Assembly (NCBI RefSeq): GCF_003265705.1
Contig: NW_020312859.1
Location: 6,206,587 to 6,270,586, forward strand
Direction of reading: 5' to 3'
Source: Callorhinus ursinus
Taxonomy: Eukaryota > Chordata > Mammalia > Carnivora > Otariidae
DNA length: 64,000 nucleotides
Shown here: piece after piece, positions 33,993 through 44,930 of the stretch
Position numbering within the stretch: the stretch's first letter is position 1
Layout of the letters: each line of letters opens with the position of its first letter
Program-made: the position numbers and the translations under genes
Notes under the pieces: generated by a model
What the model was told of the DNA's origin: nothing
Databases searched by the model: none
The model's input: only the letters and a program-made list of their open reading frames with translations

Positions 33993-34533
33993 TCAGCCTG
34001 CAGTCTTGACGAGCCTGAATCTTAACTGAGCAAGTGGGAACAAGAGGCTCCTGCTGGGAAGAGTGTGCCTTCCCTTCCCACGTCTCTTTCCACCCTCCAG
34101 GGGCAGGTTGTGGATTGCGTTCTGGGTCTGGTTCCCATCCCAGGGTCCAGCCAGCCCAGCCAGCGAGCCCCAGTGCTTGAGAATTGTTTTGCAAATGTCG
34201 ATTTCCTTCTTAAGAGCAGTGTTTCTTTGCTTTTTGAAAGTTGTGCTTCCTTCCCTTGGGAAAATGGATACGCCACACTTTTTAAATACAATGACAGGGG
34301 TACAGAGGCACCCAGAAACATTCTTTGCTCTCAAGAGTAAGCATTTCCACTTATGGTAAAAAAAAAAATACGGAGTCCTTATGAGGCACAGAAGTGAGAG
34401 CTGAGCCCCGTTCTGTGTCTCTCTGCTCCACGTGCAGTCATGTTGACGGTAAAAGCTCTTTTTAACTTTTTTGTTCCCACTCTAGAAATGACTAAGGTGA
34501 AGTCTACCTTTGCAGAGCCCATGCAGAAAAGCT

Positions 34534-34665
34534 GTCTACAAGACACCAGAACAGGACAGTTCTTTAGGCCGACGTGCTTTAGTACTTGAGGAAGCATCTT
34601 CTCATAAATCGTCTACAAGACAACATGCTTTGGAACTCAGAGAAGCATCTCTTTTCACATAACCA
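34534..34665 (+). repeat. Diverged local tandem duplication
   Basis: Unit 1 (34534-34610) and unit 2 (34611-34665) both begin GTCTACAAGACA and both contain a GCTTT...GA.GAAGCATCT...CA.A block. Unit 1 has about 25 bp more in the middle. Confidence 0.65.
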
Positions 34666-34789
34666 ATTACAGAACTAATTACAAACTGTTTTTATCTGTT
34701 CATTAAGGTAGATATAATTAAGGCAACATTTTGTTAAACTGGTTTGAGTGTGTGCTCTAGAGTAATAATTACTACTTTTATTTCTTCAC

Positions 34790-35165
34790 GATGCTTTCTA
34801 ATTTGTCTTGGCTTCATCTAAAGCCACCTCCTGTTCTGTCTTGCTCTCTGTTCTTCATCAGAAAAATTTGGGTCCCTTGTCCTGCATCCCTGCCACTTTC
34901 CTGGTGACTTTCTGTTCCTCCTTCTGCTGTCCCCTCTAATCCTGCTTCCTCGGGGAGGCCACCGTGATGCCCCAGATTGGAGGAGTCCTGTAGCGTACGT
35001 TCCCATTGCTCACCATCCCATGGTTGCACCAATGTGCACCTGTTACCTGTGCTGCTTGCTGCACCGTGAGCTTCATGAAGCCCGGGCCTCGTGCCTGTGC
35101 CATTTCCCGCTGTGTTCTGAGTGCCCCGGACAATGCTTGGCATAGGATCATGTTCGGTAGACACA
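34790..35165 (+). repeat. L2 3' end
   Basis: 'gtgagcttcatgaagcccgg', 'tctgagtgccccggacaatg' and 'gcttggcataggatcatgtt' follow the L2 terminal order, with a weak 'ggaggccaccgtgatgccc' block upstream. Confidence 0.7.
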
Positions 35166-35340
35166 GGGGGGTTGGTTCCTGGTAGATTTGGACTGGCTTT
35201 GCTCCTCGTTGGCCACCATTGCAGTCTGCTCAGATCTTAACTGGGTGCAAGTTTTGTCTCATCCTCCACCCTCCACTTCCCCCTCGTCCTCCTGTTTTGT
35301 GAATGTGCACTTGCCCCAGGTGCACGTCTACATGTGCACG

Positions 35341-35412
35341 CGTGCGCAAACACACACGCACGCGCACGCACACACACGCACGCACACACACTCACACACA
35401 CACACACACACA
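35341..35412. repeat. CA/CG-rich alternating purine-pyrimidine tract
   Basis: Alternation of CA with interspersed CG and GCGC steps, starting near CGTGCGC and ending in (CA)n. This pattern favours left-handed Z-DNA more than pure CA does. Confidence 0.85.
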
Positions 35413-35414
35413 GT

Positions 35415-36350
35415 GGATGAGCAGCATCTTTTCATATCTCCTCTTTGTCTTTAGGCCAGAACTCCTTGGCCCTTGTTAGCAGGCCTGGCTTCTGAATTGG
35501 TCTATAAAGGCAGAAAAGGAGCTCTGTGCTGTTTATGAGAGATGCCTCGCCTTCGGGGGGCATCTACTTCTCAGGGGCCCCTGAGGATTATCTGTGCATC
35601 TGTCTATCACCTCTGCCCAGCCCCTCCCTGCCCCATCCCCCCGGTTGGGGAGCTCCTCTTCCCTGAAGCGCATGGTCTGTGCTCCATGTGTACCTTTCCT
35701 GCTCAGAGGCGCGCTGGTGTTCAGACGGGGGAGCCAGAAGCTGGAAACACAGCTCCTCTCTTCCCCACCCCTGCACAACGGGAGGCTCCGGTGGGAGGTT
35801 CCCTCCTTCCAGGCTCTCCAGGAGGTGACCCCCAGCCAGCACAGAGCTACGGGCAGGAGGCCAGGCTGCAGTCCCTAAGGGGGCCTGGCCCCGGGAGCCC
35901 AGGCCTCTGGAGCAAGCCTGGGGCAGTCCTCACCCAGCTGGCTGTGAGATCCACGCCCCAGAGTTTTAAGACACTTGACTGTGGAGCCTCTGCTTTTGGA
36001 AACAGTTTAGACCGTGGTGATGTTCTCCATGTCCCCGTTCCCAGCCTGTCTCAGCTCCGCTCCTCCCCACCTCATGCCCTGCAGGGGCCTTTGCCCTGAA
36101 CCTTGCCCCTTCCCAGTGTCCACGGTCTGCTCCACCTACTGCCCAGACCAATGAGAGGCCAGGGGAGGAGAGTCTGATGGGGGCTGGGGGTGGAAATGCT
36201 TTCATGCTTAAAGTCAGGATTGCAACCGCCCCTCCCCCCAGTGCTCCAGGGCAGGCTTCCTAAACTCCACTGGCGATGCCAGGCGACCCTCCTGCTTGCC
36301 TTCTTAACCCTGCCCGTTCTTATTTTCCAGCACCTTGCATTCAAACCATT
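35415..36350. other. GC-rich non-repeat sequence
   Basis: No repeat signature. A frame of 185 codons (35542-36099, plus) has no recognisable domain. A perfect 16 bp palindrome (ctcaggggcccctgag) lies at 35570-35585, just after a small stem-loop with 7 bp arms. Confidence 0.4.
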
Positions 36351-36351
36351 G

Positions 36352-36382
36352 CCCCCGCCTGCTGCCCCCACCCGCTGCCCCC
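36352..36382 (-). other. Potential G-quadruplex, minus strand
   Basis: On the minus strand the G runs are 5, 3, 5 and 5 with loops of 4, 1 and 8 nt. The plus strand is correspondingly C-rich and could form an i-motif. Confidence 0.65.
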
Positions 36383-36424
36383 AGCCCTGCCCTGTTATTC
36401 TCCCACCGAGACATGCAGAGTGCC

Positions 36425-36590
36425 CGCTAAGACGTCTGGAGGCCGCAGACTTGGGTTCGATACGTGGCCGTTTGACCTTGGACATGTGACTACACCTCTT
36501 CGCACCTCTGTTTCCTCATCTGTGAAATGGGCTTAATACTCCTTTCCTAGTAGGATTGTCATGAGAATGACATAAGGCAATGCACCCCTT
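36425..36590 (+). repeat. MIR fragment
   Basis: 'gacttgggttcgatacgtgg', 'tttgaccttggacatgtgac', 'ctctgtttcctcatctgtga' and 'taggattgtcatgagaatga' follow MIR closely, including the tRNA-related B box. Confidence 0.9.
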
Positions 36591-36604
36591 TAACACACAC
36601 TTCT

Positions 36605-37400
36605 GAGCCGCCTCTACGGGGCAGACACTGAGCTGTGTGCTGGGTTACGGTAGTGATTCAGACAGGATCTGGTTGGAAGGAGCCCACCCCCTGACGACGG
36701 AGATACAAAACCCTCACACGTGGGCACGGAGAGAGCCCAACAAATCAGCAGAGCCATACGTTTCCCCTGCATGTTGGATGATGTTGAGAGGCAGATGGAT
36801 GGGAAGCTGTGACAGGAGGCGCCAAGGTGGGAGTATCCCGAGGCAGGTAGGGAGCGGAGAGCAGGAGGGCCGTACTCGTCAGAACCCTGGAGGGTGAGGA
36901 GAGGTCCAGGACTGGGGAGAGTGGACCAGGTAGAGGAACACTGAGCGGGAAGGCTCTGCAAGTGAAAAATCCTCTGCTGGAGGATTTATTGATCCCCGTG
37001 AGGTCTCGGTGGCTTGGGCATGGTGAGCAAGTTCGATCAGGAAGAGGGGAGCCTGTGATAAAATGTACTGGATCCTGTAGGCCAGTGGTTCTCGAAGTGT
37101 GGCCCCTGGATGGGTAGCATCGGTGCCATCTGGGAACTTGAAAGAAATGTGTGTTCTTGAGCCACACTGTAGATCCACTGAATGGGAAACTCTAGGGCTG
37201 GTGCCCTGCACATGGTTCTGACCACCCTCAAGCCTGAGTCTCCGCTGGACTGAAGGAAGGAGTTTGGATATCCCTCCTCAGTGTGGGAGAACGCCATTAG
37301 AGGGTTTTAATCAGCGGAAGGGGTGTGGAGGCAGGATGTGCTGAGGTTCATTGATTTTGAAGGGTCCTCCGGCAGGAGGGTGGTGGATGGACCGTGGGAT
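36605..37400 (-). repeat. L2 fragment, split by MER5A
   Basis: 'cggggcagacactgagctgt' starts the L2 3' end in reverse. 'gtactggatcctgtagg' precedes the hAT insertion and 'ccattagagggttttaatca' resumes after it, which are consecutive L2 modules. Confidence 0.8.
37083..37247 (+). mobile_element. MER5A-like hAT MITE
   Basis: 'cagtggttctcgaagtgtgg' start, 'ggtgccatctgggaacttga', 'gatccactgaatgggaaact' interior and a decayed 'gagtctccgctgg' end. This is the hAT-Charlie MITE consensus with no coding capacity. The target duplication cannot be read with confidence. Confidence 0.85.
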
Positions 37401-38110
37401 CTTGGGCGGCTGTCTACGCCGGATGGAGAGATTCACCTGATGGCTGCAGTTAGCACCATCTCCATCTCAACTTCCCACGCTCACGCCTTGCCGTGTCCCC
37501 TTCCACTTCGAATGGACATCGAGCGGCCAAGCTGTCTCCTACCCAGAGCCCCTGCCTACGGTCTGTGCCTCCAGGGATGGTACACCCTAGGGCCAAGAGG
37601 CTGGACCTTGGTTTTGCAAAGACTTGTGTTTGAGCACCTTCCCTGTGGGAGGACTAGGAAATGAAACCCACCAGCCTGTCACCTGGGTCTGCCAGCCCAC
37701 GTTCCTGGAAGGGAGAAGGGGGTGCTATGATCACCAGGGCTCAGGGGGCCAAGGGTGGGGTCCTGCCTGCCCTGGGGGTGCACCCTTCCCCTCCCCCCCG
37801 CACAATTTCCAGTGGACGGGGCTGCAGAGGGAGCCTGGCCATCCCCAGTCCTTCCCACTACCAGCCTGGCCCCCGGGCCCTAAGTTTGGTTGCTGCTGTG
37901 GAGGGTCCACTCTCATTGAGCTCCTGAACTTTTGGTGAAGAAGCTACGGCCCTCATGGTCCCACCACACCCACCACCAGTGGGCCAATGTTAACAGATTA
38001 TTTAGGTAAAAATTGCTCAAGTGCCGAGAAAGTCAGGTGAAAGAGCTGACATGCTCGGGGAACTCAGGTGAAGCTGGTGAGCGGTCAGTGTGGGCAGAGG
38101 GGCAGCATGG
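37400..38110. other. No recognised feature
   Basis: GC-rich, with no nameable repeat and no supported exon. Confidence 0.4.
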
Positions 38111-38114
38111 GGGC

Positions 38115-38300
38115 TGGCATGGATTTCCCCGGGGAGGTGCTGGCTTGGCTGCATGGCCTTGCCCTTCAGAGCCCTTCTTTCCTCTTCTGCAAAGTAGGGG
38201 CCATAGCAGCCCCCGGGTCAGCTTTTGGTGAAGACCGATGTGGAAATAGTCACATCTGCAGAGTGACCAGCAGAGAGCGGGCACTTCATGAGTGTGTCCC
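38115..38300 (+). repeat. MIR-like fragment
   Basis: 'cttctttcctcttctgcaaa' followed by 'tgaccagcagagagcgggca' and 'cttcatgagtgtg' in MIR order, strongly diverged. Confidence 0.55.
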
Positions 38301-39095
38301 TTCTGTTCAGCGACAGCGATGCCCCCCGCCAGGGACAGTTCCAGGGGCATCACAAGCCACCCCCAACTTGGTGCTGTAGAGAACAGCCACGTCATTGCGC
38401 CCAGGGACTCTGTGGGCTGGGGACTCAGAGAGGGCACAGCGAGGATGGCTTGACTCTGTGTCCGATGTCTGAGACATCAGCTGGGAAGACTCAAAGGGCT
38501 GGAGGTGACCGGAATGTCGGGGGAGGGGGTGGCCGATTCCACGGTTGGCTCGGTTCGTGCATCTGGGGCTTTGGTAGGGATGGCTGGATGCTGGACTCGG
38601 TGGGGACTGCACATTTCTACTGTGGCAGGTTTCCTGACATGGCAGTACGCAGTTCCAGAGAAGAAAATGGAAACCGCATGGTCTTTTGTGGCAAGCCTTG
38701 GAAGTCACTTGGAGTTATGTCTGCCATACCCTACTGATGGAGTCACAAGCCCACCCAGGTGCAAGGAGAGGGAACACAGGCTCTGCCTCTTGGTGGGGGA
38801 ACGTCAAAGAATTTGTGGCTGTGCTTTAAATCCACCATAGCGATGAGCCTTCCAGACTGAAGTTGGTGGTGACCAGGCCTGCCACCTACCCAGTCGGGCC
38901 TGTGTTCCCAGCCCCTGTGGGGAGTGTTAGGGAGGCTCCTTCCAGATGCTGAGGATGCAGCACCACCAGCTCCTTGTAAGCCTCAGGATTCAGCTCACCT
39001 TGGCCTGTGACCCGAGGAGGGGGATAGAGTCCGTCTTCCTGCAGCACACAGAGGTTGGCTGGGCTGGGGAAGGGATGAGTAACACCCTCCAGCTT
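38300..39095. other. No recognised feature
   Basis: GC-rich sequence. Frames up to 149 codons on the plus strand resemble no known protein. Confidence 0.4.
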
Positions 39096-39099
39096 CTCT

Positions 39100-39345
39100 C
39101 TCTCCGAGCATTTAAAAAGCAGTAATAAATAGATGAGAGCCTGGGAGGTGTGATTGATTTGTTTTATGAATCACAGAAGAGGCTGTAACTCATGGGAGAT
39201 TAGGGCTGGAGTAAGTTGTACAGCTCTTGCATTACATGTGGAGATTAATGGCTTATCACACGAGGCCCCACCGTTAACCCGGCTCGCCCACGGGGGGTTT
39301 AATAGCGGGGCCATGCAGGCTGACTTTTAATTCTTGAACAAATGC
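39100..39345. promoter_or_regulatory. Candidate conserved noncoding element with homeodomain-type sites
   Basis: An abruptly AT-rich, repeat-free block inside GC-rich surroundings. It holds TGATTGATTTG, ATGAATCA, GGAGATTAATGG, GTTAACCCGG and TTTAATTCTTGAAC, plus CpGs near 39262-39308. TAAT and TGATTGAT cores are typical binding sequences for homeodomain factors. Function is inferred from appearance only. Confidence 0.25.
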
Positions 39346-39589
39346 TCCTGGCTGTGGGCTGCCCTGATTCTTGCCCCTGAGCACCTGCCTGCTTGAAGCT
39401 ACGAGGGCTCAGAAGCTGGGGAGCAGCTTCCCTTTTGGGGAGCAGGAGCTAGGGATTCCAAGTTTCCCTGTGTGCTTCCTGAAATTTCTCAAAGCAAGGA
39501 GCAGAAGTTTTCAGGAGGGTGGAGGGATGAGGCTACTTCTGTTACCCTCACCGACTAGCTTCTACTTGCTCTTCCAGGGGCTGTGCTGA

Positions 39590-39880
39590 GGGCTCTAGAG
39601 ATTCTCAACGGAAGCCTCTCGGCAAACCTCGGGGGTGGGTGTGATGGAACCGAGGTGACGCATGAGGAGTGTGGCCTGGAGGCTGCGCAGGCTCGTGGAG
39701 GAGCATGGGTGGGAATCGCGTGGACCTGGGTGGGAACCCAGGTGTGAGCTTCCTTTACTAGTTTGCCGGCTGTCTGGGAGCCCCAGCTGCCTCTGTAAAA
39801 TGGAAGCGTAGGACTTTCGTCGAGGTGCTCTGAGGGCTGTGGGGTCACAGTGCCTTGCACTTCAGAGGCGTTCATTTAGA
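39590..39880. repeat. Two MIR-like fragments in opposite orientation
   Basis: 39590-39740 is minus-type ('gtgggaatcgcgtggacctg'). 39750-39880 is plus-type ('gctgcctctgtaaaatggaa', 'tgccttgcacttcagaggcg'). Confidence 0.55.
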
Positions 39881-39884
39881 AGTC

Positions 39885-40735
39885 AGCCCAGGACACTGCT
39901 GGGGACAAGAAAGGGACAGCAGAGGGAAAAGCAACCACATACTTCTGAGACAAATCTGGCCTCGTGTGGGTGCCTCGGGTGCCATACCTGGGAGTTCAAG
40001 GTGGAGGTCAATGGGCTGGACCCATTGATGGTTGAAGAGATCCAGGCTGGAGAAAGACGAGGCTAAGCTTGCGACTTGGCCATCATACAAAGTCAGTCTG
40101 AGGGCACTGGATGGTCCTTGGCACAGAAGGCGGTTAGAATTCAGGAGTGGGAGGGCAATGCCTGCCGCAGGCTCAACCCTTGGCTCACGTATCTGTCCTG
40201 ACCGGAGCAGCAGAGCTGCCCGAGGTCCCCGCCAAAACTCCACGGGAGGCTGGAGGCACTTCTGTCCCTGGTGGGCAGCCAGTGAGGCCATGGGGAGCCC
40301 TGGGTATTCCTTGCCTCAGTCTGTCCATTTTCACGTCTTTGCTTCCGCCCCTGCTCCTGGGACCAGCGCACCTACTGCCTGATGGATAGAGCTGGTGTCT
40401 GGATCTGTCATGGCACAAAGACCCAGCTGTTGGCTTGTGTCTAGCTGACTGAGTGAGTGAGGTGGACCTCTCAGCTTTCTGTCCACCTGCTCCCCGCTCT
40501 TCATACCTGCAGAGAAGACTTTTTTGGATGTTTATAGCCGCGCGCCCCGTTTCCCACCGGAGTTCACCACATGGCTTGGAAGTCTGTTTTCTGCGGGAAC
40601 CAACCCAGATGAATACTCGTGAGCTTGACCCACTAAGTCCTGATACTAAAGATAGGGACTCCCCCCCGCACCCCGAGGCATGCTGAACTAGTGTTAGAAG
40701 AGATTAAGACCCCCCACCTTCTCACAGATGGAATC
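39885..40735. other. No recognised feature
   Basis: Unique-looking GC-rich sequence. Open frames of up to 139 codons have no recognisable motif. Confidence 0.4.
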
Positions 40736-40839
40736 ACAACACTAACATTTATGGGCCAGGTTCTTTACATTTCCCACATGAGACAGTCCTTCCCCTGAAT
40801 GCATCTACATCTCCCCTCCTGCCCCGCCTCCCACTTTTC

Positions 40840-41055
40840 TTGCTTTATTTTTGCATAACCCTTAAAATCTTCTACTTTATAACATATGGAGTATTTGTTT
40901 TAATTGTTTGCCTGTCTCTCCATCCCCACTAGAATGTAAACTCCACAAGGACAAGGATTTTTGTCTGATGCCTTTATTGCTATATCCCCCACACTAGCCC
41001 GTACCTGACACATAGTAGATACTTAATAAATATCAGTGAGATTGACTGAATGGGT
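40840..41055 (+). repeat. L2 3' end, well preserved
   Basis: 'actagaatgtaaactccaca', 'aggacaaggatttttgtctg', 'ctagcccgtacctgacacat' and 'agtagatacttaataaatat' are the last L2 modules. Confidence 0.9.
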
Positions 41056-41429
41056 AAGTGCTCATGAGCTTTCAGAGATCTGGATCTCCCAGATGGCTCT
41101 CTCCCACCCCCAGCCTCTGCTGTGTCCTCACTGGGCTCATGGACACTGACCCTTGGGCAGCTCACCATGGGCTTGTTGACCTAACAACCACTCAACTTTG
41201 CTCCCTGGATTCGGTCTTGGCCTCTGGCCCAGGCTTTCCAGGAAATCCAAACCCAGCTGTTCTCAGTCTTGACTTTGCTATTCCTTACTGATCTCTGTAA
41301 CTTTGTGGGGCGCTCACTCCTCTATGTGGCAGATACATGAATGGCCAATTGTATTGGGTCTGTTGTTAATCCTATGGCCACATAGCAGGTCTTTAGTTGG
41401 GCAGTCAGTCAACAAGCACCTACTACACA

Positions 41430-41645
41430 GAGCCAGAACTCTAGAGCCACATTACCTGGGTTCAAGTTCTAGCCCTGCCACCTCTTAGCTCTTTGGGCAA
41501 CCTCTCTGAACTTCAGCTTTTTTTCGTCAGTAAAATGGCCTTAATGATGCTTACTTGGAGGCTCTAGTGAGATTAAGCTTGAAAAGCAAAATGATTTTAG
41601 CATACAGTAAGTGCTCAATAAATATTAGATATTATTACTAGTGAG
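41430..41645 (+). repeat. MIR, nearly full length
   Basis: 'agagccacattacctgggtt', 'caagttctagccctgccacc', 'gggcaacctctctgaacttc', 'cagtaaaatggccttaatga' and 'agtaagtgctcaataaatat' cover most of the MIR. Confidence 0.93.
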
Positions 41646-41895
41646 TCAGGCATAAGGTTTGTTTTACGGGTGACAGAGATGAATAAAATGCAGTTCATGG
41701 CTCCAAAGGACTCGTATTCCAGAGGGAAGGGCCAAGAAATTGCCGGAAAACTATAGTGTAATGTGTTTGAGGCTGTGATGGTAGAAACTACGGTGCCACT
41801 CAGGAGGGCTGCCTAGCCCAGCCAAGGTCAAAGACAAGAAACCACAGAAGACCTCCCCGGACATGTAATACCTGAGTGAATATGACTTTGGCAAG
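41645..41895 (-). repeat. L2 fragment
   Basis: 'ttcatggctccaaaggactc', 'ccactcaggagggctgccta' and 'agacctccccggacatgtaa' are decayed L2 minus-strand modules. Confidence 0.6.
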
Positions 41896-41904
41896 TTGAA
41901 ATTG

Positions 41905-42440
41905 TATGTATTAGTTATCTATTGCTATGTAACACGTTAACCCAAGCTTTGCATCTTAAAACTACACATTCATTATTTCACGGTTTCGGTGGGTCAGGAG
42001 TCAGGGCATGGATTACCCGAGTCCTCTGGTTCAGGGTCTCTCATCAGCTGGGTGCAATCAGGGTGTTGGCTGGTTCTTAGGTTTCATCTGAAGGCTCAGC
42101 CAGCAGGAGGATGCCCCTCCAAGTTCACTCGTGTGGATGTTGCCAGGATTCAACTCCTCACGGACTGTTGGACTGGGAGCCTCAGTCCCTTACTGGTTGT
42201 TGGCCGAAGGCTTCCCTCAGTTCCTTCTGCACAACATGGAAGTTGGCTTCCACCAGAACAAGAAAACAAGAAAGGGTGAACAAGACAGAGAGGCCTTTTC
42301 GTGACCTAATCTCAGAAGTGACATCCCCTCACATTTCCCAGGAGCAGCAAATTACTAGGTCCAGTCCATACTCAAAGGGAAGAGATACCAAGGGCAAAGA
42401 TCAGAAGGCAGGGTCACCGGGAGCCATCTTAGAATCTGCT
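41905..42440 (+). mobile_element. LTR-like interspersed repeat
   Basis: 'tgtattagttatctattgct' start, 'tcttaaaactacacattcat', 'ggtgggtcaggagtcagggc', 'ggttcagggtctctcatcag' and the end 'gggagccatcttagaatctg'. The order is that of a common ERV-derived LTR; I recognise the consensus but leave the subfamily open. Confidence 0.75.
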
Positions 42441-42444
42441 GGGG

Positions 42445-42720
42445 GAAGTTTCTGACGGGAAGGGGAAACTTTGTGCAAAGGTACAGAGGGGGATGGAACC
42501 TTCCTGGCCTGCTTGGCAAAAGGTAGGTGGCATAGGGGGGAAGTCCATGGGAGAATGCTGGTGGTGACTGCAGGTGGAGGTAACAGCAGATGGCTTTGGA
42601 AAGCAAGGCGAGGGCCAGCATATAAAGAGACTTGAGGCCCTATATGGAATTTCTCTTTTAGTTCTAAGACAATGAAAAGCCACTGAGAGCAGAGAGGAGC
42701 GGAGGGACATGTGAAAGAAG
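42445..42720 (-). repeat. L2 fragment
   Basis: 'gggaaactttgtgcaaaggt' and 'agacaatgaaaagccactga' are L2 minus-strand modules. Confidence 0.7.
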
Positions 42721-43059
42721 GATCAGCATGGGTCTGTGCTTCTTCACACGACCTTGCATGTCTTTATCAAGAGAGTGAAGTTGGAGCAAGAGGTGGTATC
42801 TCAGGTATGACCAGCACACATCTCCATGTCCTTAGAGCTGTGGGTTCTATCCCCCTGACCCATGAGCTGACCCATGGTTGGACGGTCTCCCTGTTCTTGC
42901 CAACCCCCTCTGGAACTCTTGTGGGCAACCACTGTGTGTCAGGCAAGTCCCTGCTGGACAGCGGTTAAGAGGCGGGGGAGAGACAGGGAGGGGGCAAAGG
43001 CGAATCCGATGAGAGCAGGGCAGACCTGCCGCATCCCGGGGCTCAGTCAAAGATGTTAA

Positions 43060-43140
43060 TATCAACAGTTGACATTTATGGAGGATGCACCATGTGTTGG
43101 GCACTATGTAAAGAGTTTCATAAACCATATCTCAGAAATG
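43060..43140 (-). repeat. MIR fragment
   Basis: 'gacatttatggaggatgcac' and 'catgtgttgggcactatgta' are the MIR 3' end in reverse. Confidence 0.75.
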
Positions 43141-43964
43141 TGTAGTGATAAATGTGCGTGATGTCTCCAACACTGGCAAGTCTGGAGAGAGGACAGATAG
43201 GAGCTTCTTAGAACACTAGTGAAACTTTTCTTTACATGTGAAATTGTATCAGAATGAAAGGATCCTCTGTCTTAGGGTCTGCTTCTGGTGAACCCAAACT
43301 GAGACCCTCTCTGAGCCTTGTAGAGCAGGGTGTATACCGACCGGGCAATAGCCGGGGTTACCGTAATGGGTATCTGAGCCAAGCCTGGCACAGGGAGCAG
43401 AGACTCTACCCCCCGTCCCCGTCCAATCGTCAGCCACACATTCTTGAACACAGGGGTTGGGAGTCCTGCAGAGAGCTCCGAATACGCACTGCTGGGCCCC
43501 AGAGAAGCACACTGTTGTTCCCGGTTATCTGGGTCTGCACTTGCTCACCTGGCTTAGCCCGTGTCTCTGCAGAACCTTTCCCGGTCCACAGCTGTGGTCA
43601 GTGATTTTTGTAGATTAAAAGGAACTCCAGGGGGGAGAAGTTTTTCCTGGGGAGATCAAAGAGTCAGCCTAACATAAAAGAAACCGTATAAAACTATATA
43701 TATGAAGAACAAAACAAAACAAAACAAAAAACCCAACCCAGGAGCGTGATCCATACGTCAGAGTTGATAAGGCCGAACTTCCGTGATCTGCTCTATAGAG
43801 TTGCCAGCCGAGGCAGGAATGTTGCCTTGTCCAGAAAAGGCAGCTGCATAAAAGGGAGATTTTTATGGACTTTGGCACAGGATGAGGCAGGAACTGTATG
43901 TCCAAGCCTTTGAGAGGATTCTTTAGGACTGATGTGGTTTCTTTTACCCCTACTTTTAATCAGT

Positions 43965-44350
43965 TACTGTATTAGGGTTCAGTCAGAGAAACCAAACTGA
44001 TAGGAAATAGGTATTAAGATTGATTGTAAGAAACTGGCTGATGTGGTGGCGGGGCTGGCTTGGCAAGTGTGAAACCCGTAGGGCAGGCTGGAGCTCGGGC
44101 ATGGGCTGGAGCTGCTGTCCACAGGCAGAATTTCTTCTTCAGGGAAATCTTAGCTCTGCTCTTCAGGCCTTTCTCCTGATTGAATGAGGCCCACGCAAAT
44201 TATACAGGATAATCTTCCATACTTAAAGTCAACTGATTATGGACTTTAATCACATCAGCAAAACACCTGCACAGAAACTTCTAGGTCAGAGTATGATTAA
44301 ACAACTGGAGATTGTAGCCTGGCCAAGTTGACACATAGAACTGATCATCA
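43965..44350 (-). mobile_element. LTR-like repeat, opposite orientation to 16.7 kb
   Basis: 'ctgtattagggttcagtcag' start, 'tgattgtaagaaactggctg', 'tgattgaatgaggcccacgc' and 'ggccaagttgacacatagaa' end. Read in reverse, this has the same order as the element at 16676-18060. Confidence 0.7.
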
Positions 44351-44614
44351 CAGTCACCAAAACCAGCTGGTGCCACCTCCTAATATCTTCAGAATCCCTC
44401 CCCTTCTCTCCATTTTCATTTACAAACCCCAATGTCAGTGGCTTATCTCTGGTGTCCCTGCATCCAGACCTATGGTCTCTGATCCAATCCAGCAAGCCAT
44501 AGTCTAGGTCAGAAACGACTTGGTTTTTACCATTGACTTTGGGATAAATATCAACATCTTAAACCGGGCAGTTCTTACTCTTCATTTTGTATCGAACCAC
44601 TAAGCCACACTGAC

Positions 44615-44923
44615 ATGGTATTTTGCTGATGGGGAAACTGAGGAATAGAGAGATTAGGGCATATACCCCTGTGAGTGGCAGCATTACCTGATGCTGTGTC
44701 TCTCAAGGTTCTCTTCTCATTGATTTGATGATCTTTGACTTGTTCTTCAAAGCCCATCTCAAGCGTCACCTCCTCTCTGAAGCCTTTAGATTTCGTGGAT
44801 AGAATGTACAGCCCGCTGATGTGCCTCCATAGCTCCTGGCTCACTCTACTTTTCGTTCCCTTTGCTCGGATGATCTGCTAACTTGGCTGCATTCTCACTT
44901 GATGTGAGCTCCTCAAGGAGAGG
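44615..44923 (+). repeat. Direct repeat, copy 1 (309 bp)
   Basis: Matches 46315-46623 at a constant offset of 1700 bp with no indel and four substitutions, all transitions (about 98.7% identity). It starts inside a MIR module (ggtattttgctgatgggg) but lacks the MIR sequence that precedes copy 2, so copy 2 is the one in its original context. Confidence 0.95.
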
Positions 44924-44930
44924 CTGACAT

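Noticed and set aside
44575..44844. Near-identical 89-90 codon minus-strand frames at 44.6 and 46.3 kb as a duplicated gene
   Set aside because: They are similar only because they cover the 309 bp direct repeat, and they start or end in MIR-derived DNA. No protein resemblance.
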